Assembly (NCBI GenBank): GCA_029238125.1
Contig: JAQWGQ010000002.1
Location: forward strand, 30,068-94,067
Direction of reading: 5' to 3'
Length of the DNA: 64,000 nucleotides
Origin: Flavobacteriaceae bacterium
GTDB lineage: Bacteria; Bacteroidota; Bacteroidia; Flavobacteriales; Flavobacteriaceae
Shown here: positions 38,388 through 47,360 of the stretch, piece after piece
Layout: each line of letters begins with the position of its first letter
Numbering within the stretch: position 1 is the first letter of the stretch
Notes under the pieces: generated by a model
Seen by the model: only the letters and a program-made list of their open reading frames with translations
Told to the model about the DNA's origin: nothing
Databases searched by the model: none
Program-made: the position numbers and the translations under genes

Positions 38388-39536
38388 ATGGATTCCATTT
38401 ATCTCGACAATGCTGCTACAACTCCTGTGCTTCCAGAAGTTGTCGATAAAATGAAGGAGGTTTTATCTGCTTCATTTGGAAATCCATCATCAATTCACAG
38501 TCAAGGTAGAACCGCGAAAAGCTTGATTGAAAATACAAGGAAATCTATAGCCAAGGAATTGGGTGCTTTGCCTAGCGAGATTATTTTCACTTCCGGTGGA
38601 ACTGAAGGAGATAATATGGTTTTGCAGGGAGCTGTGCGCGGGCTTGGTGTTGAGACAATCATCACCTCCAAAATTGAACATCATGCTGTGATTCATGCAG
38701 TGGAAAACCTTGAGCAATCAGATGACATCAACGTTCACTATGTTCAGGTGTCAAGTGATGGAAGCCCTGATTTGGCTGATCTTGAACGACTTCTTCAGTA
38801 TGACGACTCGAAGAAACTAGTGAGTTTGATGCATGTCAACAATGAGTTGGGAACGATTTGTGATTTGGAGGCAATCGGGAACCTTTGCCGACAGAACGAT
38901 GCGCTCTTTCATTCGGATACGGTTCAATCAATCGGTCATTACCGGCTTAATCTACAAGAAATACCTATTGACTTTGCAGTTGCTGCAGCTCATAAATTCC
39001 ACGGTCCAAAAGGGACTGGCTTTGTGTTTATCCGAAAGGCAACAGGTTTACATAGTTTATTTTTTGGAGGGGGTCAAGAAAGAGGTTTGCGTGCGGGAAC
39101 AGAAAGCGTACACAATATCGTTGGTTTAGGGGAAGCGTTTTCTCATGCGTATTCAAATTTGGATGCTGACAAATCTCAAATTACAGATTTAAAAATGTAT
39201 TGTATCCATCAACTCAAAAGCACATTTTCGGACATATCGTTTAATGGCTGCTGTGACGATTTGACAAAGAGTACATATACTATTGTGAATGCTAGAATTC
39301 CAATGAGTCCAGAGAAAGCAAATCTCTTAGGATTTACACTTGACCTGAAAGGGATTTGTTGCTCAAAAGGAAGTGCCTGTCAAGCGGGTAGTGAAACAGG
39401 TTCTCATGTTTTGAATCATATTCTTTCCAAAAAACAATTGCAATCCCCTTCTGTTCGCATATCGTTTTCGAAATACAACACCAAAGAAGAGGTGGATCAA
39501 CTTGTTGATGTGTTGAATAACTATATCAGCGCTTAA
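38388..39536 (+). CDS. Cysteine desulfurase (IscS/NifS family)
   Basis: The PLP enzyme takes sulfur from cysteine for Fe-S clusters and tRNA thiolation. It starts MDSIYLDNAATTPVLPEV. EHHAVIHA near residue 100 and the Schiff-base lysine Lys203 in AAHKFHGPKG are present. The catalytic-loop Cys331 lies in SKGSACQAGSE. The extra CC pair just before it (GICCSKGSAC) is noted. The length of 382 aa fits a single-domain enzyme. No iscU or nifU is adjacent. It could supply sulfur to MnmA (7408), which is inference. Confidence 0.92.
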   Translation: MDSIYLDNAATTPVLPEVVDKMKEVLSASFGNPSSIHSQGRTAKSLIENTRKSIAKELGALPSEIIFTSGGTEGDNMVLQGAVRGLGVETIITSKIEHHAVIHAVENLEQSDDINVHYVQVSSDGSPDLADLERLLQYDDSKKLVSLMHVNNELGTICDLEAIGNLCRQNDALFHSDTVQSIGHYRLNLQEIPIDFAVAAAHKFHGPKGTGFVFIRKATGLHSLFFGGGQERGLRAGTESVHNIVGLGEAFSHAYSNLDADKSQITDLKMYCIHQLKSTFSDISFNGCCDDLTKSTYTIVNARIPMSPEKANLLGFTLDLKGICCSKGSACQAGSETGSHVLNHILSKKQLQSPSVRISFSKYNTKEEVDQLVDVLNNYISA

Positions 39537-41959
39537 AAACCAGCACTCAATTTGAGGTTAAACACTCGAGGGGTCATGTAATTTGGGATACCAAATTGAG
39601 ACTTGCTAGACACATCACGTACCCAGGTCATGGTAATGGCATTTTGCACATCGAACACATTGAAAATTTCAAAGCCAATCATCAGGTCTTTCAAAAACGG
39701 AACCCGAGACTTATTGTCATCGTTGACCACGTAAAAAATCCCCAAATCGGCGCGTTTATAGTCTCTAAGTCTTCCGCCGTAATCGTATGGGTCGGCATAA
39801 TTTGGTGCTCCACCGGGGAGACCAGAATTGTAAACAAGATTCAAGTTCATTTTTAAAAACGGCATGGATGGGACATAGTCCTGAAATAACATGGCAAATT
39901 TAAACCGCTGGTCAGTTGGTCTTGGAATGTACCCTCTGTTGTTTCTGTTTTCTTCTGTTAACATAAACCCTAAACTTATCCACGACTCTGTTCCAGGAAC
40001 AAACTCTCCATTTAATCGCAAGTCAAGTCCGTAAACAAATCCTTTGGTATTGTTATTTGCATCGTAGCGGATTCGAACATTTTCAACGGTGTAGGCATTA
40101 ATTTTGTCCAAATGCTTGTAATAGAGCTCGGACTGGAATAAAAACGGTCGATTCCACATGGAGAATCGATATTCATTTCCTAGGGATACATGTATTGCCT
40201 TTTGTGCATCCACGTCTGGATTGATCAGCCCATTTCTTGATCGTAATTCTCGATAGAAAGGGGACTGAGCATAAAGCCCAGTTGCAAATCGATACAACAC
40301 ATGATCCTTATTTTTTGGACGAAAGCTCAACTGCATTCTAGGACTGGCAATGTATTTGCCCTTTTCATTGTCCAACTGCCATCGTTGGCCACGGATTCCA
40401 GCTGTGAGCCAATACAGCGTATTTCCCACAAGCCCTCGATGACTCCATTGAAAAAAGCTCGTCATGCGTTGAATTTGTGTTTGATTGGTAGCTCGAACAT
40501 AAGCGAAAGGGAAAAGCGGACCTGTAAACGAGGTGTAAGGTTGGTCATTTGTAATTGAACCACTTGGGGGGCGAATTGAAAACCCTGCGGAATCGATAAC
40601 TTCCCATTCTACTAGACGGTCATCGATATGTTCCCTTTTATACCCAATTCCCCAGTCCAATTGATGATTGCCTTTTATGTGTTTCCCTCTGAGTTTACCA
40701 TCGATAATCTGTGCCCCGTAGTTGTTTCGACCATGAGTGAGTTGCGAGCCAACCCCTTCAGTAAAAGTGACTTCACCCAAGTCGTCGCCACCTATCGAGG
40801 TGTTGGGATCCCCCAAGCGATACTGTGCCAAAATATCAAAATGTTCGGTTTCAACCGTTTGGTAATTTGATAAAATGAGTCGATAACTGTTGTTATTATT
40901 TGGAATCCAAGTGGTTTTTAGTGCCCCTGTAAAGGCAGTGTACTTGTCTTTTTCGTTTCCATCATAGTATACCACAAGTGCCTTTGGCTGCTGGATTGTG
41001 CCAAAGTTTGTTTGTCTTACCAATGGCTCATATCGATAGGTATTGACAGAGAAGGCACCCAATACATTGAATAACAATTGGTCAGAGTGGGCGTAGGTGA
41101 TAAAGGTTTGTAGATCCGTAAAGCTGGGATTAAAATTGGTTTCTGTTTCTTTCTGATCGACCAGCAAACCATTGTCTCGATAACGAAGCCCAGTGATCGC
41201 ACTCCACTTTTCTTTACCGAGAGACCAACTCAGATTCCCACCCAATCGACTCAGTGATAAAAGCGTTTGGTTTTCAGAAAAACTCTTGTAGGTAATATCA
41301 AGAACAGACGATAGTTTATCGCCGTATGATGCTTCAAATCCACCAGCGGAAAACTGCACTTGCTGAATCATGTCAGGGTTTAAAAAGCTCAAACCTTCTT
41401 GTTGACCAGATCGAATCAGTTGAGGTCGATAAACTTCGATTTCATTCACGTAAACTAAGTTTTCGTCATAGTTTCCGCCTCGAACAGCATACTGTGTGCT
41501 GAGTTCATTATTGGAATTGACACCTGGCAGACTGATTAATAGATTTTCAACGCCGGCATTTGCTCCAGAAATACTGCGAATCGTTTCTGGTGTCAAAGCT
41601 GTCATGCCTTTAATCACACGTTGCTGGTTTGCCTGTACAATTACCTCGGCAATTTGCTCTTCTGACTCGTTGATCACAGGATTTAACTCATAGATCTCTC
41701 CGGGCTCAAGTTGGAGTTTTACGATGCTATTTTGATACCCAATATGCTGAAAGATGACTTGGATGTCTTTATTCGATTGAACTTGTAAAGAGTAAAATCC
41801 ATTTGTATTCGAGGTGGTGCCACTACGACCAGAAACAACCGTCGCATTTTGAATTGGGACTTGATTGTTGTTTGTGATGATACCGCGCACAATGGCTTGT
41901 TGGGCTACGGAGCTTCCAAAGATCAACCCACAAAAAACAATAATGAATTTAGCTCTCAC
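39533..41959 (-). CDS. TonB-dependent receptor with carboxypeptidase-like N-terminal domain
   Basis: The outer-membrane transporter has 808 aa. After a signal peptide (FIIVFCGLIFGSSVAQQ) comes a CarboxypepD_reg-like domain (AIVRGIITNNNQVPIQNATV), the plug (ISGANAGVENLLISLPGV, YAVRGGNYDENLVYVNEIEV) and a barrel ending in LKLSAGF. No SusD partner is adjacent, so it is not a classic Sus pair; the substrate is unknown. The start codon appears to be GTG, overlapping the TGA of the peptidase gene (GTGA). It is coupled to the M23 peptidase upstream. Confidence 0.9.
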   Translation of the reverse strand: MRAKFIIVFCGLIFGSSVAQQAIVRGIITNNNQVPIQNATVVSGRSGTTSNTNGFYSLQVQSNKDIQVIFQHIGYQNSIVKLQLEPGEIYELNPVINESEEQIAEVIVQANQQRVIKGMTALTPETIRSISGANAGVENLLISLPGVNSNNELSTQYAVRGGNYDENLVYVNEIEVYRPQLIRSGQQEGLSFLNPDMIQQVQFSAGGFEASYGDKLSSVLDITYKSFSENQTLLSLSRLGGNLSWSLGKEKWSAITGLRYRDNGLLVDQKETETNFNPSFTDLQTFITYAHSDQLLFNVLGAFSVNTYRYEPLVRQTNFGTIQQPKALVVYYDGNEKDKYTAFTGALKTTWIPNNNNSYRLILSNYQTVETEHFDILAQYRLGDPNTSIGGDDLGEVTFTEGVGSQLTHGRNNYGAQIIDGKLRGKHIKGNHQLDWGIGYKREHIDDRLVEWEVIDSAGFSIRPPSGSITNDQPYTSFTGPLFPFAYVRATNQTQIQRMTSFFQWSHRGLVGNTLYWLTAGIRGQRWQLDNEKGKYIASPRMQLSFRPKNKDHVLYRFATGLYAQSPFYRELRSRNGLINPDVDAQKAIHVSLGNEYRFSMWNRPFLFQSELYYKHLDKINAYTVENVRIRYDANNNTKGFVYGLDLRLNGEFVPGTESWISLGFMLTEENRNNRGYIPRPTDQRFKFAMLFQDYVPSMPFLKMNLNLVYNSGLPGGAPNYADPYDYGGRLRDYKRADLGIFYVVNDDNKSRVPFLKDLMIGFEIFNVFDVQNAITMTWVRDVSSKSQFGIPNYMTPRVFNLKLSAGF

Positions 41960-43632
41960 TTTCTGTAAAATTCCAGTTCGTGGTTCGATTCATTCCCCAC
42001 ATTGTCAATAACGGTAATTTTGAGCTTATGTTTTGCTCCTTCAAAAGAAAAATACTCATCAAAATTAAACGTGATTTCCTTTTTCTTGGGTTCATATTCA
42101 AATAAGGCCCATTTGCCATCGATAGTTGCCTGATAAGAACGGATCCCAGTTTCTTTATCATCTATTGTAAAACGCAAGGTTTTAAAATTGGAAAGCCAAC
42201 GCTTATCATAGAGTTGAGATGCTTTTATGATTGGGGGTATGGTGTCTTGCGCGATGATATATGTCCCTGTTTTTTTGATTTTCGCGACAAAGTGGTTGCC
42301 GCGTATTGCTTTACTGATGAATCCTTTCTTTCCATTTTTTAATTGAATGCCTAGATAATGACCAATCACAGAGTCTGGTGCAATGATTTTGATTTGAAAA
42401 GCTTTTCGCAATGCGACATGATCTGCTTTGATTTGCAACTCGTTGTTGTCAAAACCAAGCACAAATCGATTGCTGTCATAGACTGCATTTTTAGGAACAT
42501 AAACTTCTGCACCATCATACATAAAAAGATAGTCACGATTTGGTTCAATCTCTTTTCCTTCGGGGAGTTTTTTGGGTGGTACGGCGACCTCTTGTTCTTT
42601 TCCTTTAATCGGTACAAACAGGTATCGATTGTTGTGGTTGACATCTGAAACCTTGATTTGGTACGCATAGTCCTTTCCGGTTTCAACATCAATGAGTCCA
42701 TCTTCCAAATGATCGAAGAAGTCCAACTCATTTCCTGGCGATCGAAATAGCTTTTGGATACGTTGTCTCGTACGACTGTATCTCGGGTAGTCAATCAGCG
42801 TGTTGAGATATTCAGAATCTGAAAATCGAATTTTGGAAAATTGGAGGCCTTTGATTTGAGTACCGTTTAATTTCGCAGTGATTGAATAGACACCGTTTTT
42901 ATTGTATGTATTGTCATGCCGGTCATAGGTCCCTATTCCCAATCCGATTTTTCCAATTGCTTCAATTGGATCAGCGGCATAAATGCTATCATTAATTTTT
43001 TGAAAAGGGATTTGCAGTTCTTGTTTTGCGGAATTAACAATGGCATCTTCACTGATTGGGTAAGCGATTAGCGAGTGAATAACTGGTCTGACCGAATCAT
43101 GAATGTCATAGTGAGACAACAAAGGATTGATGGGTTTTTGGGTTGTGGTTTCACGCAGTTCAAAGTGAAGATGAGGGCCAAATGATCCGCCAGTGTTTCC
43201 TGAAAAGCCGATGATTTCGTTTTTAGAGACAGGCAGTTCCGATGGTTCAAAAAACAGTTCTACCTCATAGGATTGGGTGTCATATTGTTTTTTTCTGACT
43301 TCATGAATAATCGGTGCTGAGAATTTTTTTAGATGCGCATAAACAGAGGTTTTGCCATCGGGTTGATTGATGTAAATTGCTTTGCCGTAGCCAGAAGTCG
43401 AAACCTTTACGCGTGACACATACCCATCGGAAACTGCTTTGAGGGGAAACCCTTCACGTCCTTGTGTTTTGATATCAATTCCGGCATGAATATTTGAACT
43501 TCTCAGCTCTCCAAAAGTGCCTGAAAGGAAGATGGGAATATCGATAGGGAGTGAATACGGGTGATGGTCATTATGCTGCGCACAAAGCAAAGATGAAATC
43601 CATAAAAAGGCCAAGGTTGCCGTTGCTCGCAT
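41956..43632 (-). CDS. M23-family (LytM) peptidase, secreted
   Basis: The protein of 558 aa has a signal peptide (TLAFLWISSLLCAQ). The LytM peptidase domain is near the N-terminus, with the zinc ligands in HAGID (His49, Asp53) and the HLH pair (His154, His156) in GPHLHFELR. The remaining 350 or so residues are beta-rich, Ig-like, as in periplasmic M23 proteins of this phylum. It probably cleaves peptidoglycan cross-links, or acts as a regulator of amidases. It is the first gene of a two-gene operon with the TonB receptor. Confidence 0.9.
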   Translation of the reverse strand: MRATATLAFLWISSLLCAQHNDHHPYSLPIDIPIFLSGTFGELRSSNIHAGIDIKTQGREGFPLKAVSDGYVSRVKVSTSGYGKAIYINQPDGKTSVYAHLKKFSAPIIHEVRKKQYDTQSYEVELFFEPSELPVSKNEIIGFSGNTGGSFGPHLHFELRETTTQKPINPLLSHYDIHDSVRPVIHSLIAYPISEDAIVNSAKQELQIPFQKINDSIYAADPIEAIGKIGLGIGTYDRHDNTYNKNGVYSITAKLNGTQIKGLQFSKIRFSDSEYLNTLIDYPRYSRTRQRIQKLFRSPGNELDFFDHLEDGLIDVETGKDYAYQIKVSDVNHNNRYLFVPIKGKEQEVAVPPKKLPEGKEIEPNRDYLFMYDGAEVYVPKNAVYDSNRFVLGFDNNELQIKADHVALRKAFQIKIIAPDSVIGHYLGIQLKNGKKGFISKAIRGNHFVAKIKKTGTYIIAQDTIPPIIKASQLYDKRWLSNFKTLRFTIDDKETGIRSYQATIDGKWALFEYEPKKKEITFNFDEYFSFEGAKHKLKITVIDNVGNESNHELEFYRK

Positions 43633-43678
43633 GATGTAAAAATAAGCGTTTACTTGCTAAAGTAAAAGCTCGTATTCC

Positions 43679-43709
43679 TTGTTTTGGTAAATCTATTCTT
43701 ATACCTTTG
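43679..43709 (+). promoter_or_regulatory. Promoter of the coiled-coil/zapA operon
   Basis: TTG at 43679-43681, 20 nt, then TACCTTTG at 43702-43709. A leader of about 15-18 nt precedes the ATG at 43731. Confidence 0.5.
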
Positions 43710-43730
43710 GGTATCGTTAATGCAATTTGA

Positions 43731-44024
43731 ATGGCAAATACCTCTCAACTTGTTGACTCTATTTCTGGTCGGTTACAAACTGTTGTTGAGCGAATAAAGC
43801 AACTGCAGCAAGACAACCAATCATTACATGAGCGATTAGAGCATGCAAAGCAAGAGTTGTTACATAAACAGGGGAGTATTCGGGAGTTGAAAATGAAACT
43901 GGAAGCCGCACAAACAGCCAAATCGATCAAAGGAGTTGGACAAAGTAGTGCGAAAGCCAAAACACAAATTGACAAGCTCATTGGAGAGATCGATGCTTGT
44001 TTAGATGTTTTATCTCTATCTTAG
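43731..44024 (+). CDS. Short coiled-coil protein upstream of zapA
   Basis: The 97-aa protein is almost entirely a predicted coiled coil: heptad-like leucine spacing from residue 10 to 65, with repeated Gln/Glu/Lys (VVERIKQLQQDNQSLHERL, AKQELLHKQGSIRELKMKL). Its C-terminus is short and helical. Because it immediately precedes zapA, it may be a division-associated partner, resembling ZapB in size and coiled-coil nature, but homology is not shown. The stop lies six bases before the zapA ATG. Confidence 0.75.
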   Translation: MANTSQLVDSISGRLQTVVERIKQLQQDNQSLHERLEHAKQELLHKQGSIRELKMKLEAAQTAKSIKGVGQSSAKAKTQIDKLIGEIDACLDVLSLS

Positions 44025-44029
44025 GTTCG

Positions 44030-44308
44030 ATGCAAAAGATTAAAATTACAATTGGATACCGCGTTTATCCTTTGAGTGTAACAGAGGGTCAAGAAGAATT
44101 TTTAAGAAATTCAGCCAAGCAAATCGATCAGATGATGAAGCACTACGAGCAGAATTATGCTGTACAGGATAAACAAGACGTACTTGCAATGTGTGCGTTA
44201 CAGCTTGCTCTTCAGCTTCGACAAGAGGAGACAAAAAGTAGTGAGAGCTCTGAGGAGATCGATAAAAAATTACGTACGATTGACACGTTGTTATCTGAGA
44301 TAACATAG
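44030..44308 (+). CDS. zapA: Cell division protein ZapA
   Basis: ZapA bundles FtsZ filaments at the division ring. From the ATG at 44030 the protein starts MQKIKITIGYRVYPLSV, and it contains EEFLRNSAKQIDQMM and the long C-terminal helix DVLAMCALQLALQLRQEE. The length of 92 aa is normal. An upstream in-frame start at 43997 lies inside the preceding gene and adds an unsupported extension. The 3' end holds a perfect GTTATCTGAGATAAC palindrome (44290-44304). Confidence 0.88.
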   Translation: MQKIKITIGYRVYPLSVTEGQEEFLRNSAKQIDQMMKHYEQNYAVQDKQDVLAMCALQLALQLRQEETKSSESSEEIDKKLRTIDTLLSEIT

Positions 44309-44329
44309 AATAAAATACGTTCATTACAG

Positions 44330-44501
44330 TATACTGCCTGCACTGGTTTTATTTTTGATAAACTCAACGCTAATTCAATTAGAAGAGGTGAGTTTAAATT
44401 GCAAAAGCAAGCCACCTTCGAGTGGATCCTTGAACAATTTGGTAGCCTCAATCCTGTTTATTTCAGAGTTTATACAAAACTCTACTGGTGTGGGCTTTTT
44501 T
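44330..44501 (+). ncRNA. ssrS: Probable 6S RNA (ssrS) downstream of zapA
   Basis: No protein is encoded here. GCCTGCACTGGT (44336-44347) can pair along all 12 positions, using G-U pairs, with ACTGGTGTGGGC (44484-44495), which is followed by six T. This gives a long closing stem with a terminator-like 3' end. The roughly 135-nt interior holds several AAACTC/GAGTTT complementary pairs and a large central region, in line with the rod-shaped 6S RNA fold. 6S RNA lies immediately downstream of zapA in Enterobacteria and, as I recall, in Bacteroidota. The identity is inferred from structure and synteny, not from a covariance search. Confidence 0.6.
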
Positions 44502-44503
44502 GA

Positions 44504-45394
44504 TTAATAATTGGTTGGGATCTTATTTTTCTCAAACATCATATGAATCCACAAAATCAGAACGCCAAAGCTGACAGCCGTAACAATTAAAACTGAATTT
44601 AATAAGCCTTCGGTTCCAAAAGACAGCTTGACCAAAATCGTGGAAATTACAAATCCTGAATTGCGAATCACTTTATTGAACTTGTCAGTATGCGTGAACG
44701 AAAACAACAACAACAAAACATCGACAAGAATAAGGACAGTAAAGAATTCGTCAAAAAATAGATTATTGATATTTGCCAAATCTGTTATGTCTGATGGATT
44801 GATTAGCGTGGCAAAGGCCCAATTTCCAAAAGCATATATTGCCATTACTATAAACAATGGAATCAAGATCAACGCAATGACTTTTTTGATTTGGATAAAG
44901 CGAATGATTTCAGGCTTAGTCTCGGTTAATTTGAGTAGTTTTCGCACCCGTTTTTTATTCATTTTATAAAACAAGTGAATCAAAATGAAAAGAATAATGG
45001 TTGCCAGTAAATCGTACGTGAACTGAAGATCTTCTTGAATACTGAACCAATTGTTACTGAGCTCGAGTTGAGACAAATCTTTATACAACCTACGGATTAC
45101 AATCAGCATAATAATTTCGTACTGTTTTCCAATGTAGATGGTCATTGATTTGGGTAAATAATAAATCAAGAGATAAACCTCGTATAAAAGGATAAAAGAA
45201 AAAGGGGTGTAAATCGCAGCGATGGGGCTAGAGAAAAATCCAGAACTTTCGTATTGATCCCCAAAGACCCCAAAATTATGAAGAAAAATTAAAATCAAAT
45301 GAACAACAAAACTGAAAATTGCAATGTTGATGATGATTCGTTCGCTCAGTTTTTTTGTTTTCTCTGAGAAAACGTTTTCAATAAATGTTGTCAT
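44504..45394 (-). CDS. Integral membrane protein of unknown function
   Basis: The protein has 296 aa and about six or seven hydrophobic helices (for example INIAIFSFVVHLILIFL, IYTPFSFILLYEVYLLIYYL, LLATIILFILIHLFY, LILIPLFIVMAIYAFG and VLILVDVLLLLFSF). A short basic loop (KMNKKRVRKLLKLTE) probably faces the cytosol. I recognise no family. It ends two bases after the ncRNA terminator on the opposite strand. Confidence 0.7.
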   Translation of the reverse strand: MTTFIENVFSEKTKKLSERIIINIAIFSFVVHLILIFLHNFGVFGDQYESSGFFSSPIAAIYTPFSFILLYEVYLLIYYLPKSMTIYIGKQYEIIMLIVIRRLYKDLSQLELSNNWFSIQEDLQFTYDLLATIILFILIHLFYKMNKKRVRKLLKLTETKPEIIRFIQIKKVIALILIPLFIVMAIYAFGNWAFATLINPSDITDLANINNLFFDEFFTVLILVDVLLLLFSFTHTDKFNKVIRNSGFVISTILVKLSFGTEGLLNSVLIVTAVSFGVLILWIHMMFEKNKIPTNY

Positions 45395-45471
45395 ACTTTT
45401 TTTTAACTCTTAAATGTATTAATTTTTTAACCATATTTAAATTTAACTAATATTTATTTAAATTTTGATAA

Positions 45472-45479
45472 TAATTTTG
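45472..45479 (+). promoter_or_regulatory. -7 box (TAATTTTG) for the DUF1800-DUF1501 pair
   Basis: Exact TAnnTTTG match, 54 bases upstream of the ATG at 45534, in a very A+T-rich intergenic region. No TTG is visible at the right distance. Confidence 0.35.
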
Positions 45480-45533
45480 CGAATTAATTTTTATCCTTAT
45501 GAGATTAAGAGTTATTTTTATGTAAAATAAAAC

Positions 45534-47351
45534 ATGGCATCACTAGATCCATATTCGGGTGTTCTTGGCTTAAGATTGGCTAAGCATTTATTGCGACGTA
45601 CATCATTTAACATTACAAAAGCAAGAATTGAAGAATTTGCAAGCTATAATGTAAATCAAGCCCTTAATGTATTGCTAGCTCCCTCCCAAAAATATTTAAA
45701 CCAACCAGTCCATTACCCTGGTTCATGTACAGTAAGGATCAGTGGTGAAGATGTGCAAATTAACCTTACCCACCCAGCTCCATGGATCAATGATGAACCT
45801 GCTGAGCCAGATGGTTTTGGTGTCGTCAAAGAAAACTGTTCAGGTAAGCAAAAAGAAAATGATTTCCTTACTGCTTGGTGGATGGATGAGGCCAGGCGTG
45901 ATACTTCGTTGCGCTCCAAGATGACCTATTTTTTGTTTACCAACTTTACCGCACCACAAAAAGATAATGGCGACAGCTCGTTTTATTACGATTATTTGTT
46001 GTTGCTTGAGCACTTCTGCCTTACTGATTGGAAAGAACTTGTTTTTCAGGTTACGGTCAATCCGAAGATGTTAGATTTTTTAAATGGCAACTTGAATGTA
46101 GTCAATGGTTATAACGAAAACTATGCGCGCGAGCTATTAGAACTGTATACAATTGGCGTTAAAAAGCCTGTTGTGCTAGATCAAAATGGCGAAATGATTC
46201 CCAATGCTGATCCACTAAACTATAACTACCAAGATATACAAGAAGCTGCACGTGTGTTGACGGGATGGTCTTTTAATAAAAACGATAGGAACGGATTGCC
46301 TAAGAATGGAGTCGAAAATGGCGATCTTCCCACTGCAAATCAATATCCAGGAAATCATGATTTTGGACAAAAGCAATTTAGTTCATATCTAAGCAATTTA
46401 AATATTCCAGCTTATGACCCAGAAATGGAAACCCAATCTGAGCGAATGGAGAGTGAAATTCGAATGTTAATCGATGCAATCCTAGCACAGGATGAAACTG
46501 CCAAATATATTTGTAGAAAGTTATACCGTTTTTTTGTTTCCAGGTCGATTCCGAATACGGAAGACAATTTAGAAATCGAAAGGGATATAATTTCACCCCT
46601 TGCACAAACCTTCCGAGATAGCAATTATAACTTGACGACTGTGATTTCTAAACTTCTGAAAAGTCAGCATTTTTTTGGTGCTGATGGTAACGAATCAACG
46701 AACGAAATTATTGGGGGGTTGGTCAAGTCCCCTTTAGAACTTGCTTTACAGACTTTAACAGTCACAAATTTTCCCGTTCCTGACCCAATAAGCGATGACC
46801 AAGGAAACTACACTGGGGAAGACCATTATAAAGTTTTTTATCTCAACTATATCACAAATAAAGTTTTGATTCCCTCAGCCCAGCCAGCTTTTGGAAATGT
46901 TAATACGCCTCCTGCAGGCTTTCCAGCACATTATTCTGGTCCCACTTATGATCAGAGTTGGTTTAATGCTTCAACGATCATAGCGCGCTATGATTTTTGT
47001 AGAAATGTGTTATTTAAAAATATATTTAATTTTAATGTAGTCGATTTTGTGGAAGAAAATGTTTCAAATCCACGAGATCCAGATGTAATGCTTGATGAGC
47101 TCACAGATTTACTTTTTCCAGAATCTGCAAGTCAAAGTAGAAAAAATTATTTTATTGAAACTTTTCTATTTGATGGTGGATCTTTAATTATAGTTGATCA
47201 ACCTAAAACTCATCCATATTATTACTGGCATGATCTGTGGGGTTCTTACAAATCATCATCCCCTTCAAACAGAACCGTTAGAGATGTGAACAATATTTTA
47301 AAATCTTTAGTTGAAGCACTTTTATGGTCGCAAGAGTATCAAACCACATAA
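45534..47351 (+). CDS. DUF1800 domain protein
   Basis: The 605-aa protein has a typical DUF1800 layout: an N-terminal LRLAKHLLRRTSFNIT, a MTYFLFTNFT segment, NENYARELLELYTIG with the family's ARELLELxTxG core near residue 200, the QEAARVLTGWSF motif, and KLYRFFVSR. The function is unknown. These genes are almost always next to a DUF1501 gene, as here (10 bases apart), and the products are thought to act outside the cytosol. No clear signal peptide is visible at this N-terminus. Confidence 0.9.
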   Translation: MASLDPYSGVLGLRLAKHLLRRTSFNITKARIEEFASYNVNQALNVLLAPSQKYLNQPVHYPGSCTVRISGEDVQINLTHPAPWINDEPAEPDGFGVVKENCSGKQKENDFLTAWWMDEARRDTSLRSKMTYFLFTNFTAPQKDNGDSSFYYDYLLLLEHFCLTDWKELVFQVTVNPKMLDFLNGNLNVVNGYNENYARELLELYTIGVKKPVVLDQNGEMIPNADPLNYNYQDIQEAARVLTGWSFNKNDRNGLPKNGVENGDLPTANQYPGNHDFGQKQFSSYLSNLNIPAYDPEMETQSERMESEIRMLIDAILAQDETAKYICRKLYRFFVSRSIPNTEDNLEIERDIISPLAQTFRDSNYNLTTVISKLLKSQHFFGADGNESTNEIIGGLVKSPLELALQTLTVTNFPVPDPISDDQGNYTGEDHYKVFYLNYITNKVLIPSAQPAFGNVNTPPAGFPAHYSGPTYDQSWFNASTIIARYDFCRNVLFKNIFNFNVVDFVEENVSNPRDPDVMLDELTDLLFPESASQSRKNYFIETFLFDGGSLIIVDQPKTHPYYYWHDLWGSYKSSSPSNRTVRDVNNILKSLVEALLWSQEYQTT

Positions 47352-47360
47352 ATCTAAATA

